From Hawksworthiomyces lignivorus (Eukaryota; Ascomycota; Sordariomycetes; Ophiostomatales; Ophiostomataceae): 64,000 nt of DNA. Below are positions 31,382 to 41,354 of the stretch, piece by piece. The notes under the pieces were generated by a model, which ran no database searches, was not told the origin of the DNA, and saw nothing but the letters and a program-made list of their open reading frames with translations. The stretch spans positions 1-64,000 of the forward strand of contig NTMA01000044.1 of NCBI GenBank assembly GCA_002917075.1, in the 5' to 3' direction. The translations under genes and the position numbers were made by a program. Position 1 is the stretch's first letter. Every line of letters starts with the position of its first letter.

Positions 31382-32984
31382 CCTAAGGAAAATAATGAAT
31401 ATTCCTCCCTCGTTGGCTTTTCCTGGTTTTTGTTATTATTCCTTGCTCTGCGATGATGCACCTCCCATCTTATCTCTGTACCATAGATACAAAAAAAAGA
31501 CCGCACATGTTGTTGGAGAAACAATAAAAATAAAATAAAGTATAAAATAAAGTACCAGAGAAAAGAAGAGAGACCGTGAACAGAGAGAAAAAAGTTCAAG
31601 GAGAGAATGGGACATTAGATCTCGAATCTCATCCCTACCTTTTCGCGAATCTTTAACTGCGCACGGCCGTTTGGCGGTTTTCAGAGAATGCTCGTCATTC
31701 ACAAATATGGAATGTCAGTAGCATTAGAGGGGGCTAAGCTGTACCTGTCGTATCCCAAAGGGTGGCACGTCTCGATTTTTTTTTTTTTTTTTATCTCGTC
31801 TAATCATGGTCATTTTGTCTCGTTCAGACCAGCAAACCGCCCGGGTATCTCTACGTAGACTTTGCCTAGTACCATGCTGGTTGGATGTAGGTCCTTTCAC
31901 ATCGTGCCGAGAAGGGTGCCGCATATTTACAAGATGACGCCGTTAAGTGCTTTAGTTTCCACAGACTGGGCTGGAATGCAAGACGTCTCCAGTGCACTGC
32001 ACAGAAGTGAGTTTTGTGAGGTGAAGGCTCACATGTGCTGAGAATTGCTGTGAGTGAGCTAGGCACCGGCTCCGATTGGTGGCCTGGACCCCTTCTTTGG
32101 AAAAATCAAAGACTAGCGAAGCGAAGCCTCTTGTAGGCCTAAAATTGCTGTTAATATATCGTCGGAAGCCCTACGCTCCCGAGCGTTCAATACGAAGCGC
32201 GGCTCCTTGATCTTGTCTTCCTTTACAGCCTCACGTTGCAAAAGAAGTGCCTAAGATACCGGGACCGTATACATCCAAGGACGTGATAAAATTTGGTTTC
32301 ATTTGACGGAGCGAAAACTCCATTTGCGATTCGAGCTACAAATGTTGTTGAGTGCCGCCACTAGGCCACTGTACCAGTACAAAAAGAATCAATCCCCTTG
32401 GACGCATGTCACAGGACCGTATAAATCAACAAATGGTATCAGGTCCAGATCACTGGGAGAGGTGTATGTCTTAGGTATTAGGCACATCGAGTTCATACAA
32501 AGAGAGTCTACACATGGTGAGTGTTTCTTAGAGTATTGTGTACGGGAAAGAAATGAAAATATATAATTGCGTAGTGACTTTTGTCACCCACTGTAGTCTT
32601 GATGTTGAAAAGAAACAAATCTATCCAGTTGAAAATAATTGCTGAGAAACAAAAAACTTGAAGAGCCTTGCGCCTGCCGCCTAGAATGTGTCTCTAGCGA
32701 ATACGATAGCAGGGTATGAGGCTCTGTTTGAATTAGAGATTTGCACATTATTTCAAACGCTCTAATAGGTACCTAGGTAATAGTTAACTGTTCAGCTGAA
32801 TGATTAGCCGTCGGAGACTGCGCCTCGAAATAAAGGTGGTTCATTTTTCTTCTTTCTTTACAGCTCGCACTGATAAAGGTAACTATTTTGCTGCTATTCA
32901 CATGGTTTTCAAATACCCAACGTAGAAAGAGATGTCCAAGCCGAGCTCTCATTCTCTATTTTCCTTTTAACTCCAGAACAAAGT
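31382..32984. other. Intergenic, no gene seen
   Basis: A T run (16 nt) lies at 31777-31792. AT-rich DNA with short frames only. Confidence 0.5.
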
Positions 32985-34101
32985 ATGGATCCACTGTCAA
33001 TGGTTACGGGGATTGGTAGCCTTTGCGAGATTGCTGCCAAATTGCTCCTTACTGTGTCGGAATTCGTCGATGAAGTGAAGGAAGCATCTAAGGAAATACA
33101 GGCACTCAGCACTCAGCTCGGTGCCTTGTATGGGAATCTAGGTTTCATCAGGGAGGCTCTCCATGGGCACGAGGCAAAAACCAAATACCGAGCGGCTAGA
33201 AGGAAGCCTTCGACAAACTCAACCAGGACTGCCATGGCACATTGATGGAGCTTCAGGTTATCGTCTCCAAGGCTAAAGTTGTCCAGACCGATGGTGCAGC
33301 ATCTCAGATGTGGAAGACGGTTAAGTTTACCTTTAAATCAAAGCAAGTTCAGTTTCTGCGAACCCGACTTGCCACGCAAAACGAAATATTGCAAACCTCA
33401 ATTGCAGTTCTCTCCGAGTATGTTTGGGACAGTCGTCTTGACCAATTATTACTCCGCCCTAGGCGACAAGAATGAGGTGAATTAACACCAAGATGGCGCT
33501 CATGGTCAGCATGTCCGAAGTCAGCTTGAGGAGATTCATTCCAAAGTAGATCAGTTACTCCAATCACGCGCTATAAAAGAGACTCTCGTTGTTCTCGAAA
33601 AAGATGATGTAGACTCCGATAAAGCCGATTATTCGAACTTCGCGGAAGCAAAACAAGCAATACAGTTCCATTCCCAAAACAAGTTCAAGTACACCACAAT
33701 GTGATGTTACGCCGGAAGTAGAAGACGATGACCCAGCAGAAGACAATGACCCAGCAGCAGACAATGACCCAGCGGAAGACGATAACCCAGCAGAAGACGG
33801 TTAACTAATATCGGGATCGTTTTCTGGAGAGAGTCTTCACCAAGACAGCCAAGCGAACCAAGATAGCCAAGCTAATAAAGAACTAAAGGAGATTGATTCC
33901 ATGATATACAGTCTGCAAGCTGATTATAACTTTTCGGTTTCTACCCAACATCAGATAATCTCGAATATATTTGTTCAAAAAAAATCTGTTTTAGTTGATG
34001 GAAGGCTAATTACATCTATTCACCGACGACTAACCAACATATTGATGGCTAAGTCATCCCCAAGCGTTGGGAGGCAACGGAGGGCAGAACGAGACTCCTA
34101 A
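32985..34101 (+). pseudogene. Decayed STAND/NLR-type gene with fungal N-terminal (PigL_N/NACHT-N like) domain
   Basis: ATG 32985 opens MDPLSMVTGIGSLCEIAAKLL, the typical start of the helical N-terminal domain found on fungal STAND and ankyrin proteins linked to heterokaryon incompatibility. The reading then moves to another frame near 33190 (KEAFDKLNQDCHG at about 33195-33235, MELQVIVSKAKVVQ from 33242), returns to the first frame near 33430 (a stop at 33483-33485), and continues as HGQHVRSQLEEIHSKVDQLLQ until a stop near 33705. A third frame carries an Asp/Glu-Pro-Ala repeat block and a last helical part (to 34101). At least three frame changes and several stops show it is dead. No nucleotide-binding domain is present. 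Confidence 0.7.
33721..33798 (+). repeat. 18-bp tandem repeat, about 4.3 copies
   Basis: Units of the form GARGACRATRACCCAGCR code for Glu-Asp-Asn/Asp-Asp-Pro-Ala inside the decayed STAND gene. Copies differ by one to three bases. Confidence 0.9.
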
Positions 34102-34260
34102 TATGAGAAAAGGAAATCGTTCAGATAAATGACTTCAGTCTCGCTACAAAGTTGTGTTAAGACTATCGAGAAGAGGAAACTAACCTCAGCCGTTCTTAGA
34201 AGACCACTGGAGATTCATCGAGGCACATTAGCATATAGCGACGCTACCGCATGACTTAGG

Positions 34261-34295
<35 letters not shown>

Positions 34296-35600
34296 ACTAG
34301 CTTTGCTGGATATAGGCCGTGCTAGCAGAATTATAGAATTATTGTACTGTATAATGCACTGTATATGTATTATAGTTTATTTTCTTGCACGTGCACTTTG
34401 GTTACTCAGCGTCAGAATTAAGTTTGTGATGAAGCCAAGTCACATCTCTGGCTCAAAATTCCTGAGGCTCCTGTCATCGAGATCGATCACACATCCACTA
34501 CACTCCAATATCCTTCAACATGCGCACATTACATGTCATGTCACATATGTAGCTAGCAGTTAAGAGATTCACGGAATGCTCAATTCTCATGCAAAACTGA
34601 ACAAATTAATATTGCATCACTTCTAGAAGAGGAAGACAATAGATTCGACTCAGACCAGACCAAAAAATTCCTATCGCGTATGTGCTCATCGTCATCAGTC
34701 ATGCAAGATAAAAGTATCTTCCTGGATGCTTTCTCGTTCGTATCTTTCTTTTTTTTTTTTTTGTGACTTCATTGTTTTATGATTTTTTTTGGGTTCATTT
34801 GGGTATCATATATGTGACTGAGGTGGGTTGGCCGCTCTGGTGCTGTGACCTGAGCAAGACAGCCCAACCGCTAAAACAAGGGCACAGCCTTTTCTCCTGA
34901 TCACTAACTGCGATCATTGCCCTGTTCGATATGGTAACCGTCAACTTCCGTCTTGCGTTCACGGAAAGGTCCACCACACTCTCGGAGTGATGAACATGAG
35001 CGAGCATGCACCTGCTGGTCAGTCTCTTTCCGTCGACGCAACACAAAGCAGGCTCCCTGAAACCATATCCCTCTGTTGCCCACCACTTCCTCTTGCAAAC
35101 GTCTATCCTCTATGCCGAAGAATGAATCGCGAATTGTAAACGGGCGAGACAGGCAAAGGAAAACAAAGAGCAGGAAGAAACAAAAAAAAACCTCCAAAAC
35201 ACGTAAGACACAATAAACAGCCAAAGACATTAAACACCATCTTTGTATCAATCCAGTGTAAGCCCTCCCTTTTCCCACAAACTTTCTATTGCTTGCGCCC
35301 GGACATCCATTTTATTGTTCCATCTCCTCCACACCAGTTTTTGTTTGTGTGTAAACAAAGACTAGGAAAAAAGGGGGTTTAAAAAAAGCAAGCAAACCTC
35401 TCCCAACGCCTGGTAGATGCCATAAGAGAAGGCTAATCTCACCCGGCCGACGTGAAACTGGTACGATCAGGGTCCATTTAAGGAGTCGCACTAGTCTGGC
35501 TGACCGGGCAAAGACAGCGAAGGTGATTAACATAGTAGTACAACGACCACCAGTTGACCCATTGCCAAAAGGCAAATGGGCAGCAGGGTCGATGGAAGGC
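34102..35600. other. Intergenic with long A run, no gene seen
   Basis: A run of about 30 A at 34261-34291 lies 160 bp after the last frame of the STAND relic. A T run lies at 34750-34763. No gene was recognised; frames on the minus strand at 34795-35635 have no family features and probably include the 3' region of the TBP gene. Confidence 0.5.
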
Positions 35601-36939
35601 TTAGACCTTGCGGAAATCTGTCGACTGTCAGACACCTAGTTGCTAGAATAAGAAAAAGATGTGCAGACTCACCTTGCAACACAGGATAGATCATCTCGAA
35701 TGCCGTGTAGATTTCCTCTCGGACCTTGGCTCCCGTAAGAACAATCTTGCCGCTGACGAAGATCAGCAGCACAATCTTAGGCTTGATCATGCGGTAGATC
35801 AAGCCAGGGAAGAGCTCAGGCTCGTAAGAGCTGAAGTTGTGATGGCGCGAAGCCAGACCTTCAAGACGGATAGGGAACTTGATGTCACAGCTGCCAACAA
35901 TGTCTGAGAGACCAACGTTAGCACGCATGTTCTACTATGGGATGTCCTCAAACGACAGTCGATGAGAGCAAGACAGTGCAAATGCTTACTCTGAATCTTG
36001 AAGTCCGTGAACTTGGCATTGAAGCCGAGCTTCTGGATGATACGCGCGTACTTGCGGCTGGCCAGCTTGGAGTCGTCTTCCGACTTGGCACCAGTGACGA
36101 CCATCTTGCCACTAGATTGAAGAATGTTGGCATGATATTTCCGACCAGTATAGAGACAATCTCCATGGCATAGATAAGGGACTTACGAGGCAAAAATCAG
36201 AGCAGTCGTCTTCGGGTCTCGGATGCGCATGATGACAGCAGCGAAACGTTTCTAACCGACGGACGAAAGACTTTGAGTCAGCCATTGCACACGTTCCACA
36301 AATAATTCTTTTGAGACTCCACTGTCTCGCACTCTCTCATGCGAAGAGGGCATGAGAGACATGAGAAGAAAGAAAAGGATTATGTTGTGGGAATGTGTGT
36401 GTGGAGATATACGAACCGGATTGTACTCTGCATTGCGAGCATGCAGCGCGATCGTCTTCAGATCGAGACGGCAATCGAGATTGACCGTGGCCACGATATT
36501 CCTTTATTTACGAAAAAAAATGATGAACATGTGTTCTTTACGGATGGCCAAAAAAAAAAAAATTTGCACTCCTTATAAGAAAAAGGAGGACAGGGACGGG
36601 CAACAAAGGCACTCACTGCAACGTCGGCACAATGCCGCTCACTCCGACCGCCGTAGCCGCCTGCGCAGCAGCCGCAGTTCCCGCCGGCGCCGTTCCAGGC
36701 GCTGGGGTAGCAGATCCGGCCTTGACGGTCCCGTTGGCGGGCACGCTTCCGTCTTTTTCAGACGGCGGAGGCGTCTGCATGTTCTCGGTTCCTCCTGGAA
36801 ACGAAAGCGACGTCGGTGCCGTAAAGGCCCGTGCTTGTGCGGCGGTGGACGGGTGGGAGTTGAGCGAGTCCATCGATGGCTGCGAGTACAGACCTTGTAC
36901 CGGCGCTGCGGTGTTCATCATCGTCATGGAGGACGACAT
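35601..36939 (-). CDS. SPT15: TATA-binding protein
   Basis: General transcription factor that binds TATA elements for all three RNA polymerases. Exons (minus): 36939-36617, 36501-36417, 36251-36187, 36111-35990, 35903-35673, 35617-35601, giving 280 aa. All five introns are GT-AG and keep frame; the last exon codes only for the final Asp-Phe-Arg-Lys-Val. Residues 1-107 are a variable Ala/Pro/Thr-rich extension. The core of about 170 residues has two direct repeats: [28 protein letters not shown] with [33 protein letters not shown], then [18 protein letters not shown] with [24 protein letters not shown]. The core is essentially canonical. ATG 36939 is the first in frame. Confidence 0.97.
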
Positions 36940-38598
36940 GGTTACCAGCAGAGATTGTTTTTTTTGGTTCTTCGTCTTTCTCGTGAGATCGGGGTTTTGA
37001 CCGAAAGTAGGAAGACGGAGAGAGAGTAGAGGAGAAAGTAGGAGGGGGGAAAAGCGGAGGAAGGAGGAAGATACGCAACAGGGCTAGGCGCCTGGTTGGG
37101 GGTTCAACGCATGTCAGTAAAGACAAACTCTTCACACATCCATCAATAAAGAAGATGTTTCAAAGTCTCACACACTTACAACAGCCGGCGACGACGGTCG
37201 AAGGCTGATGACAGGTGTGTGCGTTTGACGCTGTTTGCGATGAACCAGAGAGGCCGGAGGCAGGTCGTCGTAAGGCGATGAGACGTCTACGAGAGGGGGC
37301 GTGTGTGATCACAGAGGGATCTGATCGGACAAGGATGAACCAAATGATCCTCTTTTAGATGAATGTCGAACGCGGTCGGTTTGAATCGATGCGATGCGAC
37401 GACAGTCTGATGGCCTTTGATGGAAGAGGTAAAGGCGAATCAGAGTAGAATAAATGAAGGGACGGAGAGTACCAGAGACCCAGAAAAAAACAAACGCTAG
37501 ACAGCAAAGAAATAACGAGGAAAGAAAATATTAATCTCGATCGCAATAATTAAATAGCGAGAGGTGGCGCGAAATAAAAGAGATGATGAAAATGGAAAAT
37601 TCTCTCGATTTTGATGAGATGGTTGAAGCCGGTTTGCGACAGATTTCGTAGCCGCAAAAATTCTTTCGTGGCTGGAGAAGGGGGGGGGGGTCAGTAAACG
37701 TGTGCGATGGAAATGGGAAAAAAGGGGAGGGACATGCTGGCCTTTATATACCTCCGGCGGAAACGCACGGACCATGCGAAAATAGTGGGCCAAGGATTGC
37801 GCTAGTCAAATTTTCTGCGAATCAGCGCGCATTGTGCAATCTCCTCGGCGCTTTATGGTGGCGAATGCGCACGTGACCTTGGACGCTTTGACAAATCACG
37901 TGTCGTATCTCTAGTCTCGCGCATTTGAGCCGCCTAATACTGGCGAGTGAGTGGGCGAGTGGCTGTAGCACTGATGGGGCAGTGAGAGGCCCACAGAGGC
38001 CCTGGCGAGACGAGAGTCACTGTGCCGATGCTAGGCAGCGTGAAGAAAGCCTGACGATGGTGCGCCTGGTTTAGGAATCAGCGGGGAGAGAAAGAGACGA
38101 AAGGAAAAAGAAAAATATGAAATGAAAGGAAATATAGTAATAAAGTAAAATGACAGTGTGTGTCGCCAGGGTGAGCATGAAGTTACTCAAAATATTCGTG
38201 GCGCAATTGACACAGGCTTTTGGCATAGTGGTACCGCTGAAAATCAAGCGCAGATCGCTGTATTTGGCTTACTCTCAACTCTCAACGGATGAAAATTAGA
38301 CGTGCAAGTGGTTGCGAGGGGTGGCACGGCTTGGCTGATGCATTCGCGTGAATCAGCTATTTTTAAAGACGACCAAGTTGGTGCTCACATAGGCCGGCGA
38401 AACGAAGATTGATATATGTCTAAATTTCACATCCGCAAGAAAAAGCTAAAAGGAAGGTCTAGACGGTAGTGATACAGTATTTTCATCCCATAGAGCGTGT
38501 CTGCCTATCCCCAACCCAACGCAATGCCCTCTCCATTCCCAGACCTATGTACTATTTTTATTTTGATATTTCCTCGCCTCTAAGTTTCTCCAGCTCCC
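36940..38598. other. TBP promoter and leader; convergent side holds nothing recognisable
   Basis: The region upstream of TBP contains a consensus TATA element (listed) about 800 bp before the ATG, a G run at 37680-37690 and short upstream frames. From 37800 to 38598 no gene is visible. Confidence 0.5.
37743..37750 (-). promoter_or_regulatory. Consensus TATA box upstream of the TBP gene
   Basis: Minus-strand TATATAAA in a GC-rich setting, oriented toward the TBP gene. A start about 30 nt downstream would give a leader of nearly 800 nt (possibly spliced). Confidence 0.5.
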
Positions 38599-39399
38599 TT
38601 ACTCCTCAGCGGCGGCCTCAGCGGCAGCCAGCTCGGCACGTCCAGCCTTGGAGTTCAGGTAGTGGTTCCTGCAAAGCAGGTGTCGTTAGCTTCGTATTTC
38701 AAGGAATGAGAATTCTAAAGGAAAAAAAAAAAGGAATATAGAACATACTTCTCAGTACCCCACTTCATGATGTAGTAGCCAGCGATGAAAGGAGGTGCCC
38801 AGTAGAGAACCTGCCGGGAGAACCGCCGCCATGTGTTGAAGACGGCGTCGTGGGCGGCACCAGCAAAGGGGTTCTGGCGGTTGGGGGCAACGCCGAAGGT
38901 GATGATGCCGCGCTGCTTCTGGGTGGCAGGGCCTGTTGGGTTATGTTGTCAGCATGATACCTTCCTTAGCACGCGCCACATGTTCCACCTTTCCCGAGCA
39001 CCCTTCGCCGTATGACCCGCCATCTCGTTGTCAAGATGAATCGGAGCGGCCTGAACAATTTCTCCTATAGTCGTTGTAGGTGCGATGCCCATGCTCTCCC
39101 TCCCAATTCTCAATGTACGGAACGCGCCGGGTCCGAAAGTCACTCACCCAAGTTGCCCCAGTCGCCAATGTAGCTAAACAGAGAGCAAAGTCAGCATAAT
39201 TTCAAGTCGCAATCATCGACCCAGCGCATCAATTGATGCAAGAGCGCGTGTCTAGGCCGCCGCGTGGACAGCACCAAAACACCGCAGATCCACGGAGGAA
39301 AGGAAGCTAGGATGGGAGCAGAGCAGAGGCGTACTGGTTGTATTTGCCCAGCGGGGTGTCGCCGCCGCCGCCGCTGCGAAGAGCCTGAGAGGGACGCAT
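38599..39399 (-). CDS. QCR8: Ubiquinol-cytochrome c reductase (complex III) subunit 8
   Basis: Small single-helix subunit of the mitochondrial bc1 complex, near the ubiquinone site and cytochrome b. Exons (minus): 39399-39335, 39173-39148, 38932-38749, 38668-38599, giving 114 aa. Introns are 161, 215 and 80 nt, GT-AG, all in frame. Exon 2 codes for only eight full codons. The sequence shows the family pattern: GDTPLGKYN, YIGDWGNLG, QKQRGIITFGVAPNRQNPFAG, a central helix within RRFSRQVLYWAPPFIAGYYI and the KWGTEKNHYLNSKAGR end. As in other QCR8 proteins, no cleavable presequence is seen. It is divergently transcribed from prohibitin-1 across 513 bp. Confidence 0.95.
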
Positions 39400-39912
39400 C
39401 TTTCGAGACGAGGTGCGGTGAGGTAGAAGTGGTGGATTGGATTCGGTGGGGGAGGTTAGAGGTTGAGAATCAGTCGATGCTCTCTGGCGTCAAAAAACTG
39501 ACGAGAGAATTTCTGGATGATGAATGGGAGTTGTCGGAATGGTCAATTGGCCGCGGAAAGAAGATAGATCACGTGGTAAATATTTACTATCTGAGGACTA
39601 GCTCCATTGGTCCGGAGAGACAGGAAATTCCGACCCGCACGGGCCAGGTATGGAGGAAAGAGGAGCAACAGCCAACCACGAGCTAGGCGGAAAAAAGCTA
39701 TGGAGCAGTGAGGGAAGGCTTCGAAGAAAAAAACGTCAGCCGACGAGACGGAAGAGACGACAGCGATAGAAACGGAACAGCCGGACTCAGAGCCAACCAA
39801 CACAGCCAAACGAGGAGCTGAACACCGCTACTTGATTCTGAGTTGTGAACTTGTCAGCGGGAGAAAAAGGAAACCAAAACAAAACAAGCCAGACGAGAAA
39901 TTCTCGCCCGCC
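39400..39912. promoter_or_regulatory. Shared divergent promoter of QCR8 and PHB1
   Basis: The 513-bp spacer between two head-to-head mitochondrial genes contains ATTGG (CCAAT) at 39546-39550 and 39606-39610 and a CACGTG E-box at 39570-39575. CCAAT elements bound by the HAP/CBC complex are known regulators of respiratory genes; use of these copies is inferred. Confidence 0.5.
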
Positions 39913-40740
39913 ATGGCCAACGTGCTCGGTCTCATCTACAAGTCGGTCATCCCGGCAGCCGCCGGCCTCGCCGTCTTGCAGGCATCTATTTACGACGTGC
40001 GGGGCGGATCGCGGGCAGTCATCTTCGACCGGCTGTCGGGTGTCAAGGACACGGTTGTCAGCGAGGGCACGCACTTTCTGATCCCGTGGCTGCAGCGCAG
40101 CATCATCTTTGACGTGCGCACGAAGCCACGCAACATTGCGACGACGACGGGCAGCAAGGACCTGCAGATGGTCAGCCTGACGCTGCGCGTGCTGCACCGG
40201 CCCGAGGTGCAGGCGCTGCCGCGCATCTACCAGAACCTGGGCCCGGACTACGACGAGCGCGTGCTGCCGTCCATCGGCAACGAGGTGCTCAAGGCCATCG
40301 TCGCCCAGTTCGACGCCGCCGAGCTCATCACCCAGCGCGAGGCCGTCTCCCAGCGCATCCGCGCCGACCTGACCAAGCGCGCCCACGAGTTCAACATCGC
40401 CCTCGAGGACGTCTCAATCACCCACATGACCTTTGGCAAGGAGTTCACAAAGGCCGTCGAGCAGAAGCAGATTGCCCAGCAGGACGCCGAGCGCGCCCGC
40501 TTCATCGTCGAGCGCGCCGAGCAGGAGCGTCAGGCCAACGTCATCCGCGCCGAGGGCGAGGCCGAGAGCGCCGACACCATCAGCCGCGCCATCGCCAAGT
40601 CCGGCGACGGCCTCATCCAGATCCGCAAGATCGAGGCCTCGCGCGAGATCGCCCAGACCCTCGCCAGCAACCCCAATGTCGCCTACCTGCCGGGCGGCAA
40701 GCAGGGCACCAACATCCTGCTCAACGCCGGCCGGGCGTGA
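39913..40740 (+). CDS. PHB1: Prohibitin-1
   Basis: Subunit of the ring-shaped prohibitin complex of the mitochondrial inner membrane, which stabilises newly made respiratory subunits and regulates the m-AAA protease. ATG 39913 in a CCGCCATGG context opens one uninterrupted frame of 275 aa, the usual family length. An N-terminal hydrophobic anchor (residues about 8-26) is followed by the SPFH/PHB domain: YDVRGGSRAVIFDRLSGVKD, GTHFLIPWLQR, VSLTLRVLHRP, LPSIGNEVLKAIVAQFDA and AELITQRE. The C-terminal coiled coil runs through KEFTKAVEQKQIAQQDAERAR. The lack of introns is unusual beside its intron-rich neighbours but needs no special explanation. It starts 513 bp from QCR8, pointing away. Confidence 0.97.
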   Translation: MANVLGLIYKSVIPAAAGLAVLQASIYDVRGGSRAVIFDRLSGVKDTVVSEGTHFLIPWLQRSIIFDVRTKPRNIATTTGSKDLQMVSLTLRVLHRPEVQALPRIYQNLGPDYDERVLPSIGNEVLKAIVAQFDAAELITQREAVSQRIRADLTKRAHEFNIALEDVSITHMTFGKEFTKAVEQKQIAQQDAERARFIVERAEQERQANVIRAEGEAESADTISRAIAKSGDGLIQIRKIEASREIAQTLASNPNVAYLPGGKQGTNILLNAGRA

Positions 40741-41354
40741 GCATCCTGATGGAGGCTTAAATAAAACAAAATTAAATAAAAAAAAGAAAACAAAAAACGA
40801 AAGCCATACTAATACAAAAGGAGTGGATGTTCTGGTAGGCTGCATGAAGCGTACAAAGAGGAGATCTCGGGAACGATTCTTCACGTGGCATGGGTGAAGA
40901 TGACAATCTTCACTAATGATCTTCTTGGGGCTGGGAAAGGAGGTACTTATGAAAAATCACTACTGGCGTCCTGTTCTTTCGTTTGAGGATATGTCTGCAT
41001 TTTGCTCTCTGTATAAACACTCTACACTACACTGTTATCATTTGACAACGACACGTCAATGGGAATGAAGTCTCCCCGCTTCAAATATTGGGAAAATAAA
41101 AAAAAGTGAATAAAGATTCGTTGTAAATTTGTATAGCTAAAAAATTTCTCGTCTGTGCTAGCTGCGCTGTAAGATGTGCTCACGCACTTTCAAAATAAAA
41201 CAAAACAAAACAAATAAATGCAAATACAAAGAAATTCGCTTTTGGTATTCTATGGAATTGGCCTTCTAATCCAATCAATCAATGAGAAAAGGAGCTCATT
41301 TTTGGCTCTAATGATGGACCCTGTAAATAAAAACGTGGACTGGCTCAGAGCCGG
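40741..41354. other. Convergent 3' spacer, no gene seen
   Basis: AT-rich DNA, AAAATAAA-type runs (40759-40800, 41195-41220), consistent with two converging 3' ends. Confidence 0.6.
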
